NCBI RefSeq assembly: GCF_000699445.3 | Contig: NC_067202.1 | Coordinates: forward strand, 13,731,924 to 13,795,923 | From: Schistosoma haematobium | Taxonomy: Eukaryota; Platyhelminthes; Trematoda; Strigeidida; Schistosomatidae | Direction: 5' to 3' | Length of the DNA: 64,000 bases | In this document: positions 13,601-25,439 of the stretch, one piece after another | Numbering within the stretch: the stretch's first letter is position 1 | How the letters are laid out: each line of letters begins with the position of its first letter | Translations under genes and position numbers: made by a program | Notes under the pieces: model-generated | Told to the model about the DNA's origin: nothing | What the model saw: the letters and a program-made list of their open reading frames with translations, nothing else | The model's database searches: none

Positions 13601-16600
13601 TGAGCAAGAATGAATATTGAGAACATGTTATGCAATGGTACATGTGAAGGAATACTGGGACTCAAGGTTCAGAGTAAGATGAAGAGTGATGAATGTTTAT
13701 GTGCCATTGTGACTGATTCTGTGCTCTCATCCAACGTCCTCAACCTCTGTTCGTGGTTATCACGCATAACGCATTATCTGTTTACATTATAAGTATTACA
13801 CATTTTGATCATCACCGAGTTTGAAAACTTAATATTAGTTTAATCCTAGTGCTTTCAGTTTGTTTGTAATAAGTCGGGTCAATCCGATCGAGTAGTGGGT
13901 GCTTTCTATCCGTCCATGTTTCTCTCAATTTTCCGAGGGACATATGTCTATATTTATGAGAGAAGGTGTATTCATATTTTGATTCGAGTTTACCAGCAAA
14001 GCTTCTTGTTCATTACATATCTTCTCGTTCTAGGAACAGGTTAGGATCTCAAACAGGAAGCATACATCCACGTAACAGAATCAGACAACCATCCAACACA
14101 AAAGTTTGCATTAAATTTTAAGTTAATATCTCCTCTTCATTATCATGTAAACTTATTGACGTCAATACTATTATTATCATTTCATCTTCTTTATTGTCTA
14201 GCTTACAGTCAGTATTCACCTTCAATTCATTATGGTAGCGCATTGGCTACATTACCACGTAAAAAAGGTCCTGCACCTCGTCCACCATCTGTAGATGATC
14301 AAATGAATGATCGGAGTGGAATGACAATTAACAGTACTGGTGTAAGCAATAAATAGTTTTCGTTTTGTTCAGTTGTTAATAATTGATTATATGCTCTATG
14401 CTTCCAACTTCATTTTTGATAAGATTCATCATAAACGGGTGTAAATAACACTTTGTTTGATGAATTCCCCTGATTGTTTTACATTAGGTTACCATGTTCA
14501 TAAAAGAAATGGCATTTCAGAGTTTTGAATCCGAGGTGGGTTATATTATATGTATATATATGTGTGTATATTCACTTCATTCAACGTAATAACTATACAC
14601 AAATACACTTGTTATCGGTTTCAAAATTTGAAACACTTGCAATTTTCACTTTCCATTTCATTTCTTGATCATATAAATATGCACTATTGATACAATGCAC
14701 TACTAAGTTTTTGATTCATTGCTCATCGTTTTACTGTCAATTCGAGTTATTGTTATTTTGTTGATATGTACCTTAAATATTCATCGTATACTTTGTTTTT
14801 TATCATTTTCGTAGTGTTGGAGTACCTTCAATCGGTTGGATAATAGTCGTACATCATGTTGTAAGTTGTGTTCATAGTATATATGTAACTAATAATACGT
14901 TTAAGGTATTGCGCGACCATCCTCCATTGTCTTCGGTGAGTAACTGCCTCACACTTGACACGTTTGAACTCCATTAATAATGACTCAGTAATCTAGAGGT
15001 TAAGCGTTCGTGTACAAGACTGTAGGTCCTGGGTTCTAGTGTCGCGTTCACGATCGTGGATTTCACCGCTGAGGAACCCCGTACTAAGACAAATCGGCCG
15101 TCCAGTACTTCCAGGTTTTCAGTGGTGGTCTAACATTGATCGGTCCATGATCTCATTTAAAACTCAACAATCTCTAAAACCCTGTACTGATAATAATATG
15201 TTTGTTTTATCAAGACATAATTCCATCTTGTACACCACGGTTTGATTTTAGTTAGATAAATATCGAAAACTGCGAACGCAACTGGATAATTGTTTCTTCT
15301 CTGTTGTGTGTATTGAAGACAACGAAAGATGGTCAAGCAATATCGTGGATTGATTGAAGTTAGACACCTAACTTCGTTGGATGCTGACTCAGTGGTGTAG
15401 AGGTTAAGCGTTTGCAAACGCTGTCGGAGGTCCTAAGTTCGATCCTCTGTGATGTGATGAATTTAGCATAGATATCATTATTTCCTTCACTTTGGCTTTG
15501 ACTAAGGTAGACACCAAAAACTGCATATAATTGATGAAATTAATAGGTTCTTTCAAGATCTGGTAGGTTTGTTTACTGTAAGACTTATTCTTAACTCCGA
15601 ATCCCACTACAATACATGAGAATGTCTCTATTCTCTTTTCTTCCATGACCGCTAACTAAGGTGAGAATTTGAAACTTGTATAAAAGCCTTCTTATATCAT
15701 GCTCTCTCTTCAGTCAACTGAGAAACCTGAACGTGTTGACCCGATTTTTGGGCATGTTATTGAAACGTATTAATTTTTGTGCCTATTTCACAATAGTTTT
15801 CCAACAGCTTCTCTCGTCCAGAATATTCTTAGTATTTTGCATCTCTCCTCCTTAACATTTTCTTTTTAGTGATTTGTTGTCGTCAGTGGTATGTTAGGAT
15901 TGACTTTTCAATCTTTTTATTTTAGTTAATCTTTATTTTTCATTTAGTTTATTTAAACACATAAACATTGGTACAAGGAGGCACAAAATATGTATGCGCC
16001 ACACTGCTTCATTTGGTTTGCGTGAGGGCTGGGATATCGCCCGGATGCCCATACCGAAGCAGGTTATTTTCTTGAGGAGGCACTCCCCGAGCCTTTGACT
16101 CAGAGATCTAATCTATAAGGCAGTGGAGCAACTTTGGGAGATGCTACCTTATGGTAGCCGGTGACCAGCAACAAATTCATATGCCATTTATTGTCTTAGG
16201 ATAATGGAGCTCATGTGTTCCATTAGTTTGCAGTCAGTATTTTCTAACTCGTATAGGCGGACCCTTCATGTCCACCAACCAGGTTAAAGCACCGGACATT
16301 CGCTTTTCATCCTCCCAATTTCGTAAACAACAGTACTGTCGCATGAAAGCAGTGAATAGCACTTCTCTGACATCGGTTATATACGCATGGCTGTGTGTGG
16401 GCATATATACCATAATGTATTTTGCGATAACTGTCGTTAGAAAGTAACTAAAGTCATCTACAAACAACTTACGATCAACAATATACATATTTAATTATTT
16501 ATTTATAATTCACAAATAATAATTTTCAATTGTTCACTGCACTATTTTGTGATCGGTTTCATAAAATCACCCATAATTTTAGACTCATCATGTCAATAAT

Positions 16601-19600
16601 ATATGCAAGTGTGTGTGTGTATGTAACTGCACCATAACATATAGACATGAACAGGGTGTTTTTATTTTATAAACACATAAATTCGTCATTCGTTTTATTC
16701 GGCGTTACTGACAGTTTATGGCTGGTAGATGGGAGATTTGAATAATATTTCCTTAAAATATTATCATGTTAATGTTAATAAAATTGTTCATCTCTTATCG
16801 ATTAGCTTCATCACCAGGCTACTGTTGTAGATGAAATCGACGACAGGATGTTTCAATCAATAATACATGTTTTTTTTACTCATTTGGTTAATAAATTTGA
16901 ACGTTATCCCAAGTGTTTTATATATTCAAGGATAGAATAATCATTCCTTTTTTTACATTATTCAATAAAAGTGAAATATCTGGTACTTTCGAACATTTTT
17001 CTCGTCCATTTTATTAGTTGAGATCATGAAGCTAGACCACCATGGAAAATCTGGAATCACTGGATGGCCGTTTTGTCCTACTGTGTGGGACTCCTTAGCA
17101 GTGCGCATCCATGATCCCGCCTCGCGAGATTCGAATCCATTTTAATCATTTAAAGCTATATATAAACAAAGTTAGATGATTTCTAGAAGTTGAATACAAG
17201 ATGCTCGTTGTTTCGTTCTGTTTAGGATTGTAGCTGTTAAATTTGGAATAACTCAGGGATAGTAAATCGTATTCTAGTAGTCGATAGGTCAAACGGAAGC
17301 TTATAATTAAAGGAATATGAATATACATATAACATAATTACTTAATGGTTATACAATAAGAATATATATAATAACAATCCTAACAGTTATCACCCATTAT
17401 TCTTCCGTATATAACAAGAAAGGCCAGTCAATTACAGTATTAAACATGACATGAGAAGATTCAAACAACCAATATAAGATGAATTGTCTAAATATGTCCT
17501 CTATAAACATGACTTATCGAATAAATATAAAATAAATATCGGGAATTTTACAGCTTAAAATGAAATCCTCAACGCAATATTCACTCAATAAATGAACAGT
17601 CAGTCATCTACAACGTAAGGCCAGGCACATATATCCATCAGTTCAAGTTGATATACCACATTAGCACAACAAGATGAACACCGGACTCATAGAAGTAGTC
17701 ACTTCAGTGGTAGTAATGTACAAAAGAAAGATTGTGTATAAGGATATAGTACAGGAAGAAAGAATTAGTTCATAGAAAGATATGATGCAATTTTAATCTC
17801 GTAGTTTAAGTGAAGACATAGAGTATATACGCGTACGCCATTGTGATCGATTGTGAGCCATATCAGAATTTATCATCTAAATTAGAACACAATTTTATTG
17901 AATATTCAAAAGTAGTTGTCAATTTTCGGTTATTTTAATTCTGTCTACCAAATAGTTCACTAAATAATTAATCATCAAACCATCTTAGTTAATAATCAAC
18001 CTTTTGAGGGTATTTTGAAAAAGAAAAACTAGTTAGTTTCCATCATACAGTCCTCTCTCAAAAAGATTTCATTAACTGTTCTAACAGTGCGAAAATGGTG
18101 TATACGGAAAGCAAGTATCCTATGGTTAAACATAGTTTGTGAATACAGTGAGTTCACCTATTGGGGAATGAGGCAAAAGAAAATCTTGTGAAACCCTGTT
18201 TTCAAACTAATAGTTTAAAAGAGCTTCTAGATCTTATGGGAAAGGCATATGAACTTATTCTCGTTTTGTCATCGGTATCTCATGATGTTGCTCTACTTCA
18301 TTGCTCTGTCGGATCAAATCATCACGTCAAATTATTAGGGAGTGTGACTTCTTAAGAAAAAATATCGACTACCCAAGGTCGTGTAATCCTAAAAGTACCC
18401 TCGTTTTCCTATACATAAACTAACCTTGGAGTAAAGCTTTTACTCTCGATTCAGCCCTTCTCTCTAGTGTTGAAGTTGTCGTGTAGTTGTTTGGGGTTAT
18501 CGGAATCAGCTAGAAAGAAAGTTTGGGTGTATGTATCGGCAGCATGATATGTCACCTTGAGAATCTACGTATTGACTGTTTCAATTCACAAATGGGTTCT
18601 TGGGAGAACACTGGGTATTTCTCTTATGTAAAACACCAAACTTCACATTCCAAAATGAATTCTCCTGTATTGATCTTTTGAACGTTTTTCTTTCTCTTTA
18701 TTAAAGTCTTCGTTTATTTTTCACCGGAAATTCTGTTTAGCCTCAACTGATCATGAGAAATCATTGCCTAGTGATCATATTGACATAATCCTGGATGTCT
18801 TGGAAGAGAAGCCAATAATTTCTGAATCCCTCAATACTTCTAGTCCTATCACGGCTACTAATAAAACTGGCACAATGTCTTCAACAATCAAAAATTCTTG
18901 TATTCCTATTACTACTTCTAGTATCAACACATCCCCTGCAATTCCACCTAAGCCAAGTTATTTATCTAATGCAATTTACTCAACTTTACCTAATCGAAGT
19001 TCACATCTGGTAACTATTGTGCCTTATGTTTATAATTTATTATTATTATTATATTTATTACCTCAATAATCTGTTCTTTTTCATAAGTTGTTTCTTATCC
19101 AGCATAGTATATCTGTGAAAGCGTGTGTTTTAATTCATATGTACGTGATTCAATCAGTTAGTTAATACTAATGTAATGTATGTATTTTCAAAATAGTGAT
19201 GAATTTGTAGTTAGACATCTAACTTTTGGCCAATAAAGTCGTAGGTGTTCGAACCTCATTTTGTCTTCTTCGATTTGAACAACTCTCACAGATAAAGTGT
19301 TAAACGAAATAAAAATATGCATTTTTTCCTGATAAAATGTTTATAGTTTATATTATTTCGTCCTGTTATGGGGCTCCTTAACAGTTATCATTCATGACCT
19401 CGCATCCAGGTGTCGAATCGATGACCGCACAATATCATAAATTAACTGAAATTAGACATTAGCGTTATTGGATCCAAATTCAGCAATCTAAAGGTTAAGT
19501 ACTAGGTGGGAAGTCCTGTGTTCGATTTCCAGTAAAAATCAGTCATGGATGCGTACTAGGACGAAGTGGCCGTCCAGTGCTTCCAGGTTTTCAATGGTTG

Positions 19601-22600
19601 TTTAGCCACGATCAGTTCATGATTCAAACCGCTTAACTTCGAGAATTTCCACTATACTTATGACAATTTTGCTGAAAAACTTAAAAAGCTATCGATTATT
19701 CCCATTTAGTTTACTGACGTATGTATCTGATTTACAGGTATACAATTATCAGCAAAAGTTGCACATCTCGCTAACTGTAGTATTTAATACGAACCGACTT
19801 ACTTCATGTAGCTGGTTCCCTTACATCACAATTTCAAACAAATAACATTTGTTTTGTAGAATACAATAAATTCATTCTGTTGATTTTTTGTTTCCTCCGT
19901 AGTTACATATAAGCTAATAGGTTGAGTCAGTTTTAAATATTACTTGAAATTTTGTAATTCTAGTAAGAAGTTGTGACCGGCGGAGTCCAACCATGTTGGA
20001 TATCAGACATCTATACACTTACAGACAATGAGGGTTGCGCGATTTAGATACACACCGTTGGATGAGGTCTTAGTGGCCTAGGGGTCTAGCGTTCGTGAGT
20101 TTAGTCATGTCGTTCGGTGATGGATACACACTGCTGAGGAGACCCATACTAGGATGAGACCTCCGTCCAGTGCTTCCAGATTTTCGATAGTTGTCTAACT
20201 AAATATTGTTAAATACTTCCAGAAGTCTTCAGTATATCATGGCTACACCTAGATCTTTAAATAATCGTGTCTTCTGTACGTAAACTAACCTTGAATGAAA
20301 GATTCTGTGCTTACTACACACTTTTGCTCTGCCTTTCGGTACTCATGTGTAGGCGATTCTAAAGAACTGACAAGTGGTTAAAAATAGAAGTCAAGCTTTC
20401 AGATACCATATATATCATTAGAAAAGAAAATAATAGTAATATAACATTCATTCAGATTATAGGTAACTAGGAAAGAACCATTTCAAGTTGCACTCTTTGA
20501 ATTAATGTTATCTTTAGATGTACAGTGAAAAACACACTTTTCGAAAAATATATTATTTACACTGTTCATTTGTGTTACTTAGTGTTGAAAGTTGAACACT
20601 AACACTTTTGTAAATAGTATAGTTCATACATTTTGTTCCCTGTTGATTCTTTTCAGATCAATAACAATTTAGTTTTGTCTTATTGATACTATTTAGTTTA
20701 CATCACGAATTGATTTTAGTTACATAACCATTGAAAGAATGTAGCATTAATCAAGTGTTTCATCCTGATTATAGAACTCATTGTTAGTGTACATGACACC
20801 AACCTCTACCATATGGATGGAACCTAGGACTTTCAGATCATAAAATGATTGTGTAACCCACAAATCATTAAGTTAACATCTATTGATTTACTTTGTCTAA
20901 CTTTATTCAATCATCATCCAATTGAGATTAATATCTTAGAGTGCCTAACTGTTCTCCATGATCTATTAACACTTACCAGTAAGAATAAACATTATTTAAA
21001 GAGATAAATTTCATCTATATGAGCTAAATCTTATTTCACATTTCAATTGTAGCTAGTTAACAAGATATTTCGGAATATGTGTTACATTCAACCTGTAAAG
21101 TAGATTTGTGTTTAACCCCAAGGTATTGGTTGCATGCTTGAGGAGTGTGAAGAGTAGTGTATGAGAGAAAGAATCTGAAAGTAGAATAGTTAACTAACAA
21201 CTCAGTGATATATATATACGGCGAGACTGTAAGTATGGACGAACCAATCAGATTTATGATAACAGGTCTTGGATTTTGGCTCGAAATTCTTTATCCATTT
21301 GGCTAAATGGCATCTTGGCATTTTATCTGACGCCAGTTCGTGATGAAAACCTTAAATATAATTTCTAACCACAATCCTTATTCTTCACACAGGTTTAAAA
21401 TCTTCATTTGGACATTCTCAAAGCCGCTTTAGCGTCGCTCAAAGTTCGTCCGTAAATTGTAGTCTCACCATATATATCTTATCTTCATGTGGTTTGTAGT
21501 TGCGATCTTAAAATAAAAACTGGTCAAGTTCCCAATTTATAGTTTCACTTATGTTTATTTACTGTTTCCTTTCGTAAGATTTGTTATTTTCTCTAAGAAG
21601 TGAAATATATGAGATGAACCTCAAATCTTATTTCTCCTTTCCTCCATAATCTTTCAATTTTTTTAGAGTAGAAACAGTTCTGTTTCAGTTTGTTCAAATT
21701 TACCTGTCCTCTATGATTCTTCCTTCACGGAATCATCCCCAGATGCTTCTGTATCAACCAAGGAAGTTCAAATATCAACAGTGAATTCATCTAGTCATTT
21801 AGTTGATTCCTCAAAATATTCATTATCACAACTTACAAATGGTAAGTCTTTTTGTATTCCATTAGTTAGTTGAGTTTTCGTTGTTGTGGGAACAAATAGA
21901 GTATGAACCTATTGTTTTTGGTCGCTGGCTTCCGTAAAATAGCATCTTCTAATGTTACTGTACTGTCTTGTGGATTAGACATCTACGTCAAAGTATCTGA
22001 GAGTGGAGGTCCATAAGCAAAAACAACTACTTCGGTTTAGGTACTCGGGCGGTATCCCAACACACACACATTTTGTGAACCATGTGGCGCATATATATTT
22101 TGGTACCCTTTGTATCAATGTTTATGTGTTCAGACTAATATATGCATAATTATGCGAGAAAAACATCGCCTTTAAAATGATCGGAAAAAATGTGCAGCTA
22201 AAGTGTGAATACTCCGTTCGGCTGAATTCTCTAAATAAAATGGTTTGATTGTTGTTCTTAGACGTGTTTAAGCACTTCATGTAGGGATGAGCGTCTTAGT
22301 TTGTTTTTCAACAGTCTATTCAAAGTATCGGGTTCGAGTCCTGACATGAACATCAACTCTCGAATACAGGTACATCCAGCTAATAAGTCCCAAACGCGCA
22401 TCATGGATTTCACTGGTAGCCACATTCTATCTGTTTTGTATGAGATTCTTAATTGTTTCACAAGCCGTAAATCAGTTTGCTCTGATTCCCTTTTATGTGG
22501 TTGGTTATCTTATTAAGTTTGAAATTGTATTAAGCCTTCATAAATATTACAAGTAAATAGAGTAAGTAATCTGTAGTCTTTTATTGTGTCATTACCTACT

Positions 22601-25386
22601 TATTTAAGAGTAATAATAAACAATAACTCCTTAGGCTGTATGTGAAAAATCTACCTAGTAATATTATGAAATACAAATGTTTTTAAACACTAAACGGATA
22701 CGGGAACATATTCCTGCTTGGTTCTATAAGGGGGAAAAGAAAGCAGTTAGGAGTTCTATACTTGAACACCTAATCGACTGTAACCATTCCACAGATCCAC
22801 AAATTGATTTTAAGGTTGTTTATATGATTCGTTCAAATCTACCCAGATTTCTTCGTATCCAACTTTTAAAAATAGCCATCCAGGAGCTTAAACCAGAATT
22901 ATGCGTACAAATGAAGTACGTCTTATCGTTATCGTTACCTTGGCCTTAACTATTTTGATTATGATATTATCATTATTACTATTATTATTACTGCATTCTC
23001 ATTGTTTTATTCGTAAATACTCATCATATCATCATATTTATTTTAACACCTCTACGACCTTTAATTATTATGACAAAAACATTTTAATCATCTTACTATA
23101 TTCACTAAATCTAATGTTATTATTCGTAGTACGTAATCTAGTATTATAACATTTTTTATTACGTCATGGTTAACTGTGTTCACATTTCTTCACGGAATTA
23201 GTACTTTTACAAAAACAAGATTTTCATATATATACGATTGTACAGCTTGATAATAAATTCATTGAAAAGAGATCCCTTCGCTGAAATTCATGTTTGAATT
23301 TTAATGTTTAAATGGGAACTATCTGTCAACTAAACGTTATCATAGGTTTTGTGGAGTTTTTTGAATTTCCACAGATGGATACGCTTTACTGTAGAGTCTC
23401 GTACTAGAACAAAACAGCTCTCTAATTTTTCGTACTTATCAATGGTTTTTCAACTAAGACGGGTGCGTGATGTAGTCTGTGAGAACTCAATAAACCACAC
23501 TATGGCTCCCTGTACTATTATTAATCATGTACTAACTAGTAACTGCGATTCCTGTAGTTCTATAGAGAAGCTGTGACCAGTAGATTTCAATCACAAGATA
23601 CCAGACAGATAGCTATCCATCACAGACAATGGGATAGAATCATGTGATATCATGAATTAACTGAAGTTAGACATAAACAGCACCATATCCCTTCTCAGTG
23701 GTCCAGAAGTCAAGCGTCATAATGTTGATTATCACTCCAGGACTTGAACCTGATACTTTTCGCTTTCAAATCCAAAGCGTTATCCACTGAAATATTGGAT
23801 TCAGATAGCTGTTGTCTTGTGAAATAAGAAAATCTTTTCCAACTGGTCGTTACCAGTTCATAACATTACAAGTGAATTATTACTTGCTTTGACGGCTCCC
23901 AAAAAACGCGAGGAAGCCTCCAGAGGCTGTAAGGGAGCCGAAGAGTTTATATCAAACCAGAACCTGATAGAACCTTCTGGAATATCAACGTGGCGTGCTA
24001 CGATAGGATTATTGTATACTTTTTCTACTTGCCAATTGACTGATGTTATTGGACTATACTGAAGACTATAAATATCACTGTTTTTCTGTACATTTTAAAC
24101 TCATACTCAGTAATCGCTTTCCCTGCCTCTTCGGTACTTTGCTTTGCGACTGTGAAGGATCCACGTGTTCGAGCTCCAATAGTTGTATACCGTATTCTGT
24201 CGTAATCAAGTAGAGGACGTAATACTATAGTTTGTTTATTCAATGTAACAATTCCTACTCAGATTGAAACTGAAAGTTACATTGTATACATAATCATGTT
24301 ATTTTATATTAATATAAAATTGATGACTTCTTATGTTTTCTTTTTCCCTGTTAATTGTCATTAATTTTATAGTAAAGATCGAAGTCTTGATTAGGGCAAA
24401 ACTAATCTATTGTATTGTGCAAAATCACACTCTCTTTGTAAAACATGAAAACAATACGTTCAATACACTGTTTGCCCATTTTCTTTGAGTTGTCTCTCAC
24501 AAGCACCATTGTTCTTTTATCCCTGTTGTTTTCTTTCCTCGTCTGTCCATAAGAACTCTATTTTCAGTTCCTGATGCACACTACTTATATCTGTCTGTAC
24601 AAGTAGCACACTTCACACTAGTGGCGAGATTACAGTTTCTGAACGAACCAATCAAATTTTGAATAGAATATCTTGAATTTGACGCGAAATCAATTCGTTC
24701 ATTTGGTTAAATAGTTTTGGCATTATAGCTGATGTCAGTTTGTGATGAAAACCTTAAATCTAACTCCTAACCCTAACTATGAACTGCAAATATTAATCCT
24801 AATTCCTCACACTGGTCTATAGTCCTTCATTTAACCGTAGTGTATATAGGTGGACATTCCCAAGATCACTTTAACGTCGCTCAAAGATCGTCCATAAATC
24901 ATAATCTGATCCAATTTAACTAATTTCATTGTATTAAATTCTCTTTCAGATAAATATGATTCTAGTCTTTATTCAACATCATCATTGAAATGTATTAAAA
25001 GCTCAAATAATTTATCAATATTCAATTGTAAAATAGGCGATCTATTAGAAGCTTTATATGATTGTGAAGCGGAAAATTCAGATGAATTAACATTTAATCG
25101 TGGTGAAATTATACAATTAATCGATAGACCAGATAATGATTGGTGGGTAAGTTAAATGATGATGATGATGAGAGATGGTTATTTCTTTGTGTTTCTTTCG
25201 AAAAATAAAAATCCAACTTCCATCATAGTAATGTCTTGTATAGTATTTGTGAAGGTGAAAATAATAAATAATTAATCGTCAATGGTATTAAGTTTGTTTT
25301 ACCTATGAATTGTCATGTGGTCAATTCATAGGGTCAAATGTCGGGTTTTGTAGACCCGGTGAAATTATCATTATTTGTACACACAA

Positions 25387-25439
<53 letters not shown>

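Noticed and set aside
18161..18355. 64-codon frame as an ASAP exon
   Set aside because: No acceptor/donor pair keeps the phase, and the neighbouring exons already join in frame.
25389..25436. Origin or regulatory element
   Set aside because: Simple (AT)n microsatellite.
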